A stretch of DNA of 64,000 nt from DASYGT01 sp035999365 (GTDB lineage Bacteria > Actinomycetota > Actinomycetes > Mycobacteriales > Jatrophihabitantaceae): positions 192,119 to 256,118 of the forward strand of contig DASYGT010000050.1 in the NCBI GenBank assembly GCA_035999365.1, given 5' to 3'. Of this stretch, positions 1-7,869 are shown piece after piece. Below the pieces are notes generated by a model. That model did not search any database. It was not told the DNA's origin and saw only the letters and a list, made by a program, of their open reading frames with translations. Within the stretch, counting starts at the first letter, position 1, and the number at the start of each line of letters is the position of its first letter. Made by a program: the position numbers and the translations under genes.

Positions 1-149
1 GCCGCCGTATCTGCCATGCGCGCAAGCCCGCCTGCGGTGTCTGCCCGGTCGCCCAGTGGTGCCCGTCGTTCGGCGAGGGGCCGACGGATCCGGAGACGGC
101 CGCGAAACTGGTGCGCAGCGCTTCGCAGATGATGGAATCGCTGGCATGA
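1..149 (+). CDS. nth: Endonuclease III (3' end only)
   Basis: C-terminal 48 codons of a gene entering from the left edge, read from base 3. It holds the iron-sulfur loop typical of endonuclease III: Cys-x6-Cys-x2-Cys-x5-Cys (codons from base 12 to base 62), followed by PSFGEGPT and a short helical tail. Endonuclease III is a DNA glycosylase/AP lyase that removes oxidised pyrimidines in base excision repair; the [4Fe-4S] loop helps DNA binding. The helix-hairpin-helix and catalytic Lys/Asp lie outside the window. Its stop overlaps the next start as ATGA, and the order nth, CoA pyrophosphatase, marP is the known actinobacterial arrangement (Rv3674c to Rv3671c). Confidence 0.9.
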   Translation, partial: RRICHARKPACGVCPVAQWCPSFGEGPTDPETAAKLVRSASQMMESLA

Positions 150-838
150 CCGGGGTGGGCGAGCCCGCCGGTCTCGGCGAGGTGCCGGCATGGTTGCGCC
201 CGCTCGCCGCGGCGGCCCGCCAGTTGCGGCCGGGTGAGCTGTCGCGATTCCTTCCCCCCGAGGACGGCAGCGGGCGGGCGTCCGCCGTACTGATCCTGCT
301 CACGCAGACGAGCGAGGGCCCGTGCGTGCTGCTCATCCAACGGGCCGCGGACCTGCGCACGCACGCAGGCCAGGTCGCGTTCCCCGGCGGAGCCGTCGAC
401 GTCACCGATCCGAGTCACATCTCCGCAGCACTGCGAGAGGCGGAGGAAGAGGTCGGAGTCGATCCGAGTTCGGTGCACGTCATTGCCGAACTTCCGCCGA
501 TCTTCCTCCCTCCGTCCGGATTCGTCGTCACACCCGTACTCGCGTGGTGGACGCAGGCGCACCCGGTGTCAGCGGTCGACGCCGGGGAGGTCGCCGAGGT
601 GGCACTCGTCCCTGTCGCCGAGCTGAGCGATCCACGCAACCGGTTCGCCGTTACCCACCCGTCCGGATGGGTCGGGCCGGGGTTCGAGGCTCGCGGTCTG
701 TTCGTGTGGGGTTTCACTGCCGGACTGGTCGATCGTTTGCTTGTGCTCGGGGGCTGGGCTCAGCCGTGGGACGAGACGCGCCGTCGTCCGCTGCCGCAGG
801 AGATGTCCGGCCGGCCCGCATCGCCGCCGCGCGGTTGA
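146..838 (+). CDS. Nudix CoA pyrophosphatase (NudL type)
   Basis: 230 residues from an ATG that overlaps the nth stop (ATGA). Residues 61-80 carry the signature of CoA-pyrophosphatase Nudix proteins (LLIQRAADLRTHAGQVAFPGG region) directly before the Nudix box, which ends in REAEEEVGV around residues 98-105 with the metal-binding glutamates intact. Members hydrolyse CoA or its derivatives to phosphopantetheine and 3',5'-ADP, thought to clear oxidised or excess CoA. Translational coupling to nth and closeness to marP match the Rv3672c position in mycobacteria. Substrate is inferred from the family motif. Longer upstream in-frame extension to base 56 is open but would lie inside nth, so the overlap start is preferred. 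Confidence 0.88.
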   Translation: MTGVGEPAGLGEVPAWLRPLAAAARQLRPGELSRFLPPEDGSGRASAVLILLTQTSEGPCVLLIQRAADLRTHAGQVAFPGGAVDVTDPSHISAALREAEEEVGVDPSSVHVIAELPPIFLPPSGFVVTPVLAWWTQAHPVSAVDAGEVAEVALVPVAELSDPRNRFAVTHPSGWVGPGFEARGLFVWGFTAGLVDRLLVLGGWAQPWDETRRRPLPQEMSGRPASPPRG

Positions 839-875
839 CGCGAGGGTCTCAGCGCCCGCCGGTACCGTCGTCGCC

Positions 876-1295
876 ATGCTGGTCGGACGCCGGACGGACG
901 CGCTCACTGTTGTGGTGGTCGTCGTCTCGTGCGCCGTGGCGGCGTGCTCGAACCAACAGCCATCGATCAACCGGCGCCCGCATCCGGGTTCGGCCACCGC
1001 GTCGACGGTCGGTGGGGTGCAACAACTCACGGTTCAGGCGGGCGACACCTACCGCTTCGATCCCTCTGCGATCACCGTTCATCCCGGGACGGTCCACATC
1101 ACGCTCGTCAATACCGGTAAGGGCGCGCCGCACAACCTGACCTTCCTGGGGTTCGCGGCGGCAACGCCACTCGCGGCGGCCGGGCACACGCAGGAGGTCA
1201 CGTTCACCGCGCCCGCACCGGGCAGCTACACCTACGTGTGCACCATCCACCGCGTGCAGGGTCAGACGGGCACCCTCGTGGTGTTGCCCCGGTGA
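876..1295 (+). CDS. Cupredoxin-like lipoprotein
   Basis: 139 residues. Residues 10-24 form a short lipoprotein signal ending in a VAAC lipobox (Cys24), so the protein is probably lipid-anchored outside the membrane. The rest is a plastocyanin/azurin-like fold: His86 in APHN, then Cys122 and His125 in VCTIH, the usual type 1 copper ligands. The position normally filled by axial Met (in a GMTG loop) is Gln130 (GQTG), as in stellacyanins. It lies between the CoA pyrophosphatase and marP, where mycobacteria have a thioredoxin-like protein (Rv3673c), so it may be an exported redox or electron-transfer partner. Copper binding is inferred from ligands only. The MarP start follows 7 bases after the stop. 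Confidence 0.75.
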   Translation: MLVGRRTDALTVVVVVVSCAVAACSNQQPSINRRPHPGSATASTVGGVQQLTVQAGDTYRFDPSAITVHPGTVHITLVNTGKGAPHNLTFLGFAAATPLAAAGHTQEVTFTAPAPGSYTYVCTIHRVQGQTGTLVVLPR

Positions 1296-1302
1296 TCATG
1301 CC

Positions 1303-2493
1303 GTGAACGTCCTCGACATCATCATCGTTCTCGCGGCGATCGCGTACGGCATCGGCGGCTTCCGCAACGGCGCCATCGTCGGGATCTTCTCGATGATCGG
1401 TTTCTTCGGTGGCGCAATCGTCGGAGCGCAACTGGCAGGTCCCATCGGCTCGGCGGTCTCGAACGGTCGGGCCCAGATCCCGGTCGCGATCGTGTGCGTG
1501 CTGTTCGTGTCGATGGCCGGTCAGTTGCTCGGCGTCTGGGTAGCCGGGCACGTTCGCGCCCGGTTCGTCACCGACCGCGCCAAGCCGGTCGACGCCGGGG
1601 TCGGCTCGCTGCTCGGCGTGGTGTCGGTGCTGCTGGTCGCCTGGATGGTCGCCGTCCCGCTCGCGTCGTCGCCGTATCCGGCGCTGTCGTCAGCCGCGAA
1701 TCATTCGCGGATCGTGCGCGGGGTCAACGGTGTCATGCCCAAGGACATCCGCAGCCTGTACTCATCCTTGCGCACCTTTCTCGACCAGAGCGGGTTCCCC
1801 CCGGTGCTCGGCGACCTCCCGTCCGCGAGTACTCCGGCCGTCGCGGCGCCGGACAAGACGCTGAGCCCAGCGCTCGCGGCGCAAGTCGCGAAGGTGCATG
1901 CATCTGTCCTGAAGATCTATGGCGAGGCTCCGTCATGCAGCCGCGGCATCGAAGGATCGGGCTTCGTCTTCGCCCCGCACCGCATGGTCACGAACGCGCA
2001 CGTAGTCGCCGGCACGAGCCAGGTCGCGGTACAGGTAAACGGTCGGCTCGTCCCGGCGAAGGTCGTGGTCTTCGATCCGCGGCGAGACGTCGCGGTGCTG
2101 GACGTTCCGTCGCTGGAGGCCACGGCCTTGCCTTTCGATTCGACGCCGGCGACCAAGGGGCAGCCCGCGGTGGTGCTCGGCTACCCCGAGGACGGTCCGT
2201 ACACCGCGAAATCTGCCCGCGTCCGGTCGATGACCACCATCGAGGGCAACGACATCTACGGAACCCATCAGGTGACCCGACAGATCTACTCCATCCGAGC
2301 CATCGTGCGCAGCGGCAACTCCGGCGGCCCGTTGCTGTCGGACTCCGGCGGCGTGCTCGGGATCGTCTTCGCGACGGCGCTCGACTCGAGCGACACCGGC
2401 TTCGTCCTCACCGACGCCGAGATCGCGCCCGACATCTCGACCGGGCGCACCGCATCGGCTCCGGTGGACACCGGACATTGCACGCCTGCCTAG
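1303..2493 (+). CDS. marP: MarP-type membrane serine protease
   Basis: 396 residues, GTG start. Residues 1-125 are a CvpA (colicin V production)-type membrane domain with about four hydrophobic helices; residues 190-396 are a trypsin-like periplasmic protease. The triad is visible: His233 in TNAHVVAG, Asp262 in RRDVAVLDV, Ser340 in SGNSGGPLL. Cys212 and Cys393 are placed as the disulfide pair reported in Mycobacterium tuberculosis MarP. MarP (Rv3671c) is needed for acid and oxidative-stress resistance in mycobacteria and processes the peptidoglycan hydrolase RipA; the same role here is inferred. Length matches the mycobacterial protein. It ends the nth operon and converges on the hydrolase gene. 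Confidence 0.9.
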   Translation: MNVLDIIIVLAAIAYGIGGFRNGAIVGIFSMIGFFGGAIVGAQLAGPIGSAVSNGRAQIPVAIVCVLFVSMAGQLLGVWVAGHVRARFVTDRAKPVDAGVGSLLGVVSVLLVAWMVAVPLASSPYPALSSAANHSRIVRGVNGVMPKDIRSLYSSLRTFLDQSGFPPVLGDLPSASTPAVAAPDKTLSPALAAQVAKVHASVLKIYGEAPSCSRGIEGSGFVFAPHRMVTNAHVVAGTSQVAVQVNGRLVPAKVVVFDPRRDVAVLDVPSLEATALPFDSTPATKGQPAVVLGYPEDGPYTAKSARVRSMTTIEGNDIYGTHQVTRQIYSIRAIVRSGNSGGPLLSDSGGVLGIVFATALDSSDTGFVLTDAEIAPDISTGRTASAPVDTGHCTPA

Positions 2494-2515
2494 TTCGGCA
2501 TGCCTGCCCAGTGCG

Positions 2516-3457
2516 TCAGTGCTGCTTCGCCCAACGGATCAGCTCACCACTGATCAACTCAGGCACCTCGTTGTGCGGGAAGTGGCCGACGCCATCGAGA
2601 ACGCGCCACTCGTAGTCGCCCGTCACGTATTGCCCCGACCCCTGCGCCGTCGAGGCGAGGACACAACTGTCGAAGTCACCGTGCAGCTGCAGGACCGGAG
2701 CATTGATGGGCACCCGCAACTCCTGCGCGAAGCGTCGGCCGTCGTTGCGAACGGTCGAGCGGACGAGCCAGCGGAAGTACTCGGCAGCGCAGTACGCCAC
2801 CGGGTGGATCTGTAGTGCCTGCGCGTAGCGGTTGACGTCGGCGACGTACGCCGGCGTGCCACGCCAGCGCGGACCCGTCCAGGAGTCGAACAGCTCCCGG
2901 ACGTACACACCGTCCTGCGCGAGCAACCGCTCGGGACGGCGTGGGATCTGAAACGTCCGCGTCGCGTACGCCGAGGCCCGTCGCTGCATCCCGTCACGGG
3001 CGGCGAGTGCGCTGCGCAGGCGCAGTGGATGCGCTGCGCCGAGAATGGCGAGGCTGCGCACCGTTCGCGGGTGAGTTGCCGCCATCGTCCACGCGAGCAG
3101 GCCGCCGAGATCCGTCCCCACGACCATGGCGTCGCTCTCGCCGAGAGACGTGACCAGCTGGGCGATGTCTGCGGCGAGGTTCGGAGCGTCGTAGCCGCGT
3201 GGCGGCTTGTCGCTCGCACCGAAACCGCGCAGGTCGACAGCGACGGCATGGAAGCCCGCATCGGCTAGATCGACGAGTTGGCGGTGGTATGCCCACCAGA
3301 ACTGCGGGAAGCCGTGCAGGAGCAGCACGAGCGGACCGGTGCCGAGTTCGGCGACGTGCAGCGCAATGCCGTTCGCGCGCACGGTGCGATGACGCCACGG
3401 TCCGTCGACCAGTGCGACTGAGCTGTCAGGTGAGCCCGGCAGCGGGCCGAAACCCAT
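2516..3457 (-). CDS. Alpha/beta hydrolase, epoxide-hydrolase-like
   Basis: 313 residues. The oxyanion-hole motif HGFPQFWW lies at residues 48-55, the nucleophile elbow is GTDLGG with Asp116, and the probable acid and base are Asp263 and His292 (VGHFPH). An Asp nucleophile rather than Ser points to the epoxide hydrolase/haloalkane dehalogenase branch. Together with a position next to marP, this fits the EphE (Rv3670) family. Members open epoxides to diols; the physiological substrate is unknown. No signal peptide, so cytoplasmic. It is the second gene of a minus-strand pair, starting 6 bases after the stop of the holin-like membrane protein. Confidence 0.82.
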   Translation of the reverse strand: MGFGPLPGSPDSSVALVDGPWRHRTVRANGIALHVAELGTGPLVLLLHGFPQFWWAYHRQLVDLADAGFHAVAVDLRGFGASDKPPRGYDAPNLAADIAQLVTSLGESDAMVVGTDLGGLLAWTMAATHPRTVRSLAILGAAHPLRLRSALAARDGMQRRASAYATRTFQIPRRPERLLAQDGVYVRELFDSWTGPRWRGTPAYVADVNRYAQALQIHPVAYCAAEYFRWLVRSTVRNDGRRFAQELRVPINAPVLQLHGDFDSCVLASTAQGSGQYVTGDYEWRVLDGVGHFPHNEVPELISGELIRWAKQH

Positions 3458-3463
3458 CCGGTG

Positions 3464-3913
3464 TCAGCCCCGTTTCGTGTTGGCCTTGAGATACGCGACG
3501 GTGTCCTTGCTCGTCGCGATGGTGCGCTCCGGTGCCCGCACGCGTTTGACCTTCTTGACGCCGAGGAAAGCGAACAGCCCGACGGCGCAGACCTGCCCGG
3601 CGAACACGACGAGATAGGCCAGCCAGCGCCACAGCCCTGCGGCGTGGAGGCCCTCGGCGAGTGCGATGAAGCCGAAGGTCAAGGAAAACACCAGCACCAC
3701 TGCCGCGGCGCCGAAGAAGCCGATACCGACACCCGCGTTCTTGACCGAGGCGCGCAGCTCCAGTTTGGCGAGTTCGACCTCGCTCCGGATGAGTGTGGAC
3801 AGGGATTCGGACGCGTCCGCGACGAGCTGACCCATCGTCGGATCGGCTGCATGCCGGCCGGACGGTGACGCGCCGTTGGATTCGGATGTAGCCGTCACAG
3901 AAGTCGGCTCCAT
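3464..3913 (-). CDS. Phage-holin-like (superfamily III) membrane protein
   Basis: 149 residues from an ATG at 3913; an ATG at 3955 in frame would add 14 residues. After a polar N-terminus there is an amphipathic helix (QLVADASESLSTLIRSEVEL) and then two hydrophobic segments, separated by a short turn (GLWRW), ending in a basic tail. This is the layout of the actinobacterial 'phage holin superfamily III' proteins, and the locus matches Rv3669 next to ephE and marP. The name reflects fold similarity; lytic activity is not implied. Function is unknown; a role in envelope homeostasis with MarP is only a contextual guess. Confidence 0.72.
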   Translation of the reverse strand: MEPTSVTATSESNGASPSGRHAADPTMGQLVADASESLSTLIRSEVELAKLELRASVKNAGVGIGFFGAAAVVLVFSLTFGFIALAEGLHAAGLWRWLAYLVVFAGQVCAVGLFAFLGVKKVKRVRAPERTIATSKDTVAYLKANTKRG

Positions 3914-3999
3914 TTCTCGTCGGTCCCGGGTTGGTCGGGGATCACCGTCAATCATTCCAGTCCGCCGCGCGTTCGGACAGGCTGGTTAACCTCGGCGAC

Positions 4000-4746
4000 A
4001 TGCCCGCCGACCCGCTTGCCCCACTACTCGAGCTCCCGGGGGTCGCGGATTCCGTGGCGCGCACCCGCAGCGCTGTCGACACGCTTCTCGGTAACCGCAC
4101 GCTGCGTCGGCGCTCCGCCGACGTCTCCACCGAATCGTCACTACGGGGCGCGTGGGCCTCGGCCGCGCTCGCCGGTGCCGAGTTCTCGCTCGACGACATG
4201 CGCTCGGGCGCGGCGGCGGCCGACCCGGTCGTGCAGGGCGCTCTGCGGGCGTCCGCGGCGATCGGGCAGCTCACCGATACCTGGACCAAGGCACCCCGGC
4301 AGGCCCTCGCGCGTTTGCATGCGCTCGCCGCGGCGGACCTCGTCGCGGATCGCGAGACGCTGGGCCGGCCGATCGCCCGGTCTGGAGTCGCCCAGCGCCT
4401 GGACACGTTGGCCGGCGTGCTGTCGCAGACGAGCGCTCCGGCAGTCGTTGTCGCGGCGATCGTGCACGGCGAGGTCTTGACGCTCGACGCGTTCGCACCG
4501 TCGAGCGGTGTCGTTGCCCGTGCGGCGGTGCGCCTGACCCTGATCGAGTCCGGTCTGGATCCCAAGTCGCTTGTCGTCGTCGAGGCCGGGCACCGTGAGC
4601 TGGGGGAGCAGTACGCCGAGGCTGCGGCCGCCTACGCCGGCCGGACGCCCAACGGCATCGCAGCCTGGATCGGGCACTGTGCCGACGCGATCGTCGCGGG
4701 TGCACGCGAATCGACTGCGATCTGCGAGGCGATCGCACGAGGCTGA
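4000..4746 (+). CDS. Degenerate Fic-like protein (Rv3662c position)
   Basis: 248 residues, mostly alpha-helical. Residues 48-65 (LRGAWASAALAGAEFSLDD) resemble the N-terminal part of Fic proteins, and residues 163-174 (DAFAPSSGVVAR) align with the Fic core HPFxxGNGRxxR. Phe165, Gly170 and Arg174 are kept, but the catalytic His is Asp163 and the Asn of GNGR is absent, so AMP transfer is unlikely by the usual mechanism. The gene lies upstream of a HAD-IB phosphatase and an Ssd protein, the same order as Rv3662c-Rv3661-Rv3660c. Earlier genome annotations often call such proteins 'oxidoreductase' without support. Function unknown; the Fic relation is from motif reading and is moderate. Confidence 0.6.
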   Translation: MPADPLAPLLELPGVADSVARTRSAVDTLLGNRTLRRRSADVSTESSLRGAWASAALAGAEFSLDDMRSGAAAADPVVQGALRASAAIGQLTDTWTKAPRQALARLHALAAADLVADRETLGRPIARSGVAQRLDTLAGVLSQTSAPAVVVAAIVHGEVLTLDAFAPSSGVVARAAVRLTLIESGLDPKSLVVVEAGHRELGEQYAEAAAAYAGRTPNGIAAWIGHCADAIVAGARESTAICEAIARG

Positions 4747-4770
4747 GTTCCCGCGTTGCCCGGGCAGAGC

Positions 4771-4801
4771 GACGGCGCCGCAGCTGCCCCACGGCGCCGT
4801 C
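4771..4801 (+). terminator. Hairpin downstream of the Fic-like gene
   Basis: A perfect 10-bp stem, GACGGCGCCG (4771-4780) with CGGCGCCGTC (4792-4801), and an 11-base loop, 25 bases after the stop codon. There is no U-tract, as is common for actinobacterial stem-loop terminators. The arms are symmetrical, so it could also serve the opposite strand. Confidence 0.55.
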
Positions 4802-5053
4802 GTCGTGCGCGGGCCTCGGGTTACCAAAGCGTGCAGTTCCAGTCAGGCGCGGGCTGCATCACTGCGGTCCGCGTCGACTCACCCGTTGCGAGGTGGGTTC
4901 GCCGCGTGGGTGCCCGATCGTCCGTGCGGGGTGAGGCCCGCCTGGGGGCTGGACCGCCATGACCGGGCCTCATCCGTAGCCGTATTGGACGCCCGATTCA
5001 GTCCGCGACGCAACCCCTTGCGCGGAATGTCGGTTCTTGGGCTTCGCGGATGC
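4802..5053. other. Intergenic stretch without a recognisable gene
   Basis: With the preceding hairpin this makes about 300 bases between convergent genes. No ORF with coding character was found. One further inverted repeat is present: TGAGGCCCG (4932-4940) with CGGGCCTCA (4964-4972), a 9-bp stem with a 23-base loop, which could act as the terminator of the HAD gene read from the other strand. Confidence 0.4.
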
Positions 5054-5875
5054 CTATGCGCGATCGGCCCGTTTTCGCGAGGCGTACCAGATCAGCCCGG
5101 CCGCTGCGACGCCCGCGCCGACCGCCGTGGCGGTGGCCGCCGGGTGCTCGGGCCGGAGCCCGGAGATCCGTTGCCGGAGCGGAACCGCGTTGGAGAAGGT
5201 GAGAATGGGCCAGGCGCGTTCGACCGCCACCTTGCGCAGCGCCCGGTCGGCGTTGACGACGTAGGGATGGCCCACGGCTTCGAGCATCGGGACGTCGGTG
5301 GCCGAGTCGGAGTACGCGTAGCACTCGGCGAGGTCGTACCCGCGCTCCGCTGCGAGTTCGCGGATCGCGACGGCCTTCTCGATGCCGTAGGCGTACCGGC
5401 CGATCTCGCCGGTGTACTTGCCGTCGGCCACGAGCATCTGTGTGGCGATCACCTGATCGGCGCCGAGCATCGCGCCAATGGGTCCGACGACCTCTTCACC
5501 CGACGATGAGACGATCACGACGTCGCGTCCGGCCGCTTTGTGATCACCGATCAGCTCGACTGCCTCGTCGTACACGATCGGGTCGATGATGTCGTGCAGT
5601 GTTTCGGACACGATTTCGCGGACCTGCGACACGTCCCACCCGGTGCACATCGCGGTGAGATAGGCCCGCATGCGCTCGATCTGGTCCTCATCAGCACCCG
5701 CGAGGGCGAAGACGAACTGGGCGTATGCGCTGCGCAGAACCGCGCGACGATTGAGCAAGCCGTTTTGGTAGAACGGTTTTCCGAAGGCGAGCACGCTCGA
5801 CTTGGCGATGATCGTCTTGTCCAGGTCGAAGAACGCCGCGGAGCGCGGCGGTGTTGCGGCGTACCCGGTTGCCAC
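5054..5875 (-). CDS. HAD-IB family phosphatase (SerB-like)
   Basis: 273 residues, GTG start. Motif I FFDLDKT has the nucleophile and acid aspartates (Asp17, Asp19), motif II is the VIVSSS serine run, and motif III/IV is YSDSATDVPML, with a Lys at the end of the cap (GIEKAVA). These define subfamily IB haloacid-dehalogenase phosphatases. Around residue 245 there is a hydrophobic segment (AATATAVGAGVAAAGLIWYA) followed by basic residues, so the enzyme is probably tethered to the membrane by its C-terminus. Relatives occupy the same site beside ssd in actinobacteria (Rv3661; the Streptomyces 'inhibition of morphological differentiation' family). Substrate unknown. It is transcribed away from ssd, sharing a 142-base upstream region. 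Confidence 0.85.
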   Translation of the reverse strand: MATGYAATPPRSAAFFDLDKTIIAKSSVLAFGKPFYQNGLLNRRAVLRSAYAQFVFALAGADEDQIERMRAYLTAMCTGWDVSQVREIVSETLHDIIDPIVYDEAVELIGDHKAAGRDVVIVSSSGEEVVGPIGAMLGADQVIATQMLVADGKYTGEIGRYAYGIEKAVAIRELAAERGYDLAECYAYSDSATDVPMLEAVGHPYVVNADRALRKVAVERAWPILTFSNAVPLRQRISGLRPEHPAATATAVGAGVAAAGLIWYASRKRADRA

Positions 5876-6017
5876 GTGATCAGGATACGGAGGGCGGGCG
5901 GCTGTCAGCCCAACAACGGTGTGCGACGCGCGACAGCGTCAAGTGTCCTGCCCACAGCCGCACCAGCTGTCCACAGCCGCAGCCGCGTCCTCGGCGGGCG
6001 GGTATCGAGGCGGTTGA

Positions 6018-6731
6018 GTGCGGGATGTGGACGAAGCGCAGGCTCCGGTGATCGGCGTGATCGGCAGCGCCGGTGGCGTTGGGGTGTCGACCCTGGCGTG
6101 TGCGCTGGCCGATGCGGCGGGCGCGGGGTTGCTTCTCGACCTGGACACCTGCGGCGGCGGCCTGGACGTTCTACTCGGCGTCAATGCGGTCGCCGGGGTC
6201 CGGTGGTCAGGTTTGCGGGTAGCCGGTGGCGCTCTCGACCCGGTCGATCTCGCGCGGGGCCTTCCCCGGTGGCGCGGCGTGCCGCTACTGGCCGCAGACG
6301 GCGTCGCCCCGTCGCTCGCTGCCGTCCGAGCCGTTCTCGACGCTGGCCGCCGCCTGGGGCCCGTCGTACTCGACGCAGGCCGATGCTTGTGCCCCGATGC
6401 CCGCGCCGTGCTCGCGTCCTGCAGCGTCGTCGTGCTCGTCACGGACTCGGACCGCCGCGGGCTGGCGGCCGTGCGCGCCACCGCGGGTCGGCTCGGCGCT
6501 CGAGGGCCTGGCCCCATGCCGGCGGCTGAATCAGGCGGTCGGACAACAGTGACGGCGCCGATGGGAATGGTGCTCCGGCGCGGTTCTATCGGCCGGGTGG
6601 AGGCCGAGGCAGTCACGGGAATACCGGTTCTGGGAACCCTGGCCCCCCTCGGCCGGCGCGACGGCATCCGCCTGTCGCGGCCGCTCCTGCGCGTCGCAGC
6701 GGGCGTACTCGACGGAGTGCTCGGTGAGTGA
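6018..6731 (+). CDS. ssd: Ssd/CpaE-like protein of the Tad locus
   Basis: 237 residues, GTG start. A MinD/ParA-type fold: GSAGGVGVST at residues 16-25 corresponds to the deviant Walker A, followed by LLLDLDTCGGGLD and PVVLDAGR. Both lysines of the deviant Walker A are missing (Ala and Val stand in their places), as seen in this family, so ATP hydrolysis is doubtful. The protein matches the actinobacterial CpaE-homologue group (Rv3660c Ssd), linked to septum-site regulation in mycobacteria and to Tad pilus localisation by analogy with TadZ/CpaE. It overlaps tadA by 8 bases and opens the pilus operon. Confidence 0.8.
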   Translation: MRDVDEAQAPVIGVIGSAGGVGVSTLACALADAAGAGLLLDLDTCGGGLDVLLGVNAVAGVRWSGLRVAGGALDPVDLARGLPRWRGVPLLAADGVAPSLAAVRAVLDAGRRLGPVVLDAGRCLCPDARAVLASCSVVVLVTDSDRRGLAAVRATAGRLGARGPGPMPAAESGGRTTVTAPMGMVLRRGSIGRVEAEAVTGIPVLGTLAPLGRRDGIRLSRPLLRVAAGVLDGVLGE

Positions 6732-7869
6732 CCTCATCACGCGGGTGCGGCATCGACTGGCGACACATTCAGGCCCCGGCGCGATCGACGAAGCTGTCCA
6801 CACGGAGGCGGACGGCATCTCCGACGACGTGGTCATCGCGCGCCTGAGACGCGACGTCCAGGCGGAGCTCGTCGGTGCCGGGCCGCTCGAGCCGTTGCTC
6901 GGCGTTCCCGGTGTCACGGACGTGCTGGTCAACGCACCGGATCAGGTCTGGGTCGATCGCGGCCTCGGCCTGGAACGGGTGCCGATCTCGTTCCGGGACG
7001 ACGCGGAGGTCCGGGCGTTGGCGCAGCGCCTCGCGACTGCGGCAGGGCGCCGCCTCGACGACGCGTTGCCGTTCGTGGACGCCGCGTTACCTGACGGCAC
7101 CCGGCTCCATGCAGTACTGCCTCCGATCACCGAGACCGCCGTGCTGTCGCTGCGGGTACTCGCGCGGCGGCGCTACGACCTCGCCGATCTTGTGGCTCGG
7201 GGCGGGATGACGGCGCCGGTCGCCGACCTGCTTCGTGCGGTGGTTGCCGCCCGGCTCGCGGTGGTCGTCACCGGCGGGACCGGTACCGGCAAGACCACTG
7301 TGCTCGGCGCGATGCTCGGCACGATGGATCCGGCTGACCGTTTGGTCGTCATCGAGGACGCGGCAGAACTCGTGGTGACGCATGCGCACGTTGTCCGGCT
7401 CGTCACGCGTGTCGCCAACATCGAGGGCGCGGGTGGGGTCGGGCTGCGCGATCTCGTTCGCCAGGCCTTACGGATGCGCCCGGACCGCCTCGTCGTGGGC
7501 GAGTTCCGTGGCGCCGAGATGATCGAACTGCTGGTAGCGATGAACACCGGGCACGAGGGGGCAGCTGCCACCCTGCATGCCAACTCGGCCGGCGATGTGC
7601 CGTCCCGCTTCGTCGCTCTCGGCGCGCTGGCTGGTCTCGATGCGGCGGCCGTCGCGAGCATCGCCGGCAGCGCCGTCGACGTGGTCGTGGCGCTGCGGCG
7701 CTGTCGAGAGGCTCGCCACGTCGATGAGATTGCGGTACTCGCCCGGCGGGGGACCGATCTGGCCGTCGATACCGCGTGGAGCCGGCGGGGCGGGCCCGGT
7801 CCGGCGGCACGTCGGTTGGCCGACCTCCTTGCCGACCGTGGGGCGGTCGTGCCGAGCGTGTTGCGATGA
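6724..7869 (+). CDS. tadA: Tad pilus secretion ATPase TadA
   Basis: 381 residues, GTG start inside the end of ssd. A type II/IV secretion ATPase of the VirB11/TadA class. Residues 50-130 form the N-terminal domain (VTDVLVNAPDQVWVDRG), the Walker A GGTGTGKT is at 184-191, and further on come the Asp box (VVIEDAAEL), the Walker B region (RPDRLVVGEFRG) and the His box (MNTGHEGAAATLHAN). It powers assembly or secretion of Flp-type pilins. The following tadB start overlaps its stop (ATGA). The actinobacterial family is the 'helicase/secretion neighbourhood' ATPase (Rv3659c). Confidence 0.92.
   Translation: MSDLITRVRHRLATHSGPGAIDEAVHTEADGISDDVVIARLRRDVQAELVGAGPLEPLLGVPGVTDVLVNAPDQVWVDRGLGLERVPISFRDDAEVRALAQRLATAAGRRLDDALPFVDAALPDGTRLHAVLPPITETAVLSLRVLARRRYDLADLVARGGMTAPVADLLRAVVAARLAVVVTGGTGTGKTTVLGAMLGTMDPADRLVVIEDAAELVVTHAHVVRLVTRVANIEGAGGVGLRDLVRQALRMRPDRLVVGEFRGAEMIELLVAMNTGHEGAAATLHANSAGDVPSRFVALGALAGLDAAAVASIAGSAVDVVVALRRCREARHVDEIAVLARRGTDLAVDTAWSRRGGPGPAARRLADLLADRGAVVPSVLR

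Noticed and set aside
4802..5053. Possible gene downstream of the Fic-like gene
   Set aside because: Open frames here lack a ribosome site and protein-like composition.
5967..5975. CTGTCCACA as a DnaA box or replication origin
   Set aside because: A single near-match, no box cluster, no dnaA/dnaN nearby.
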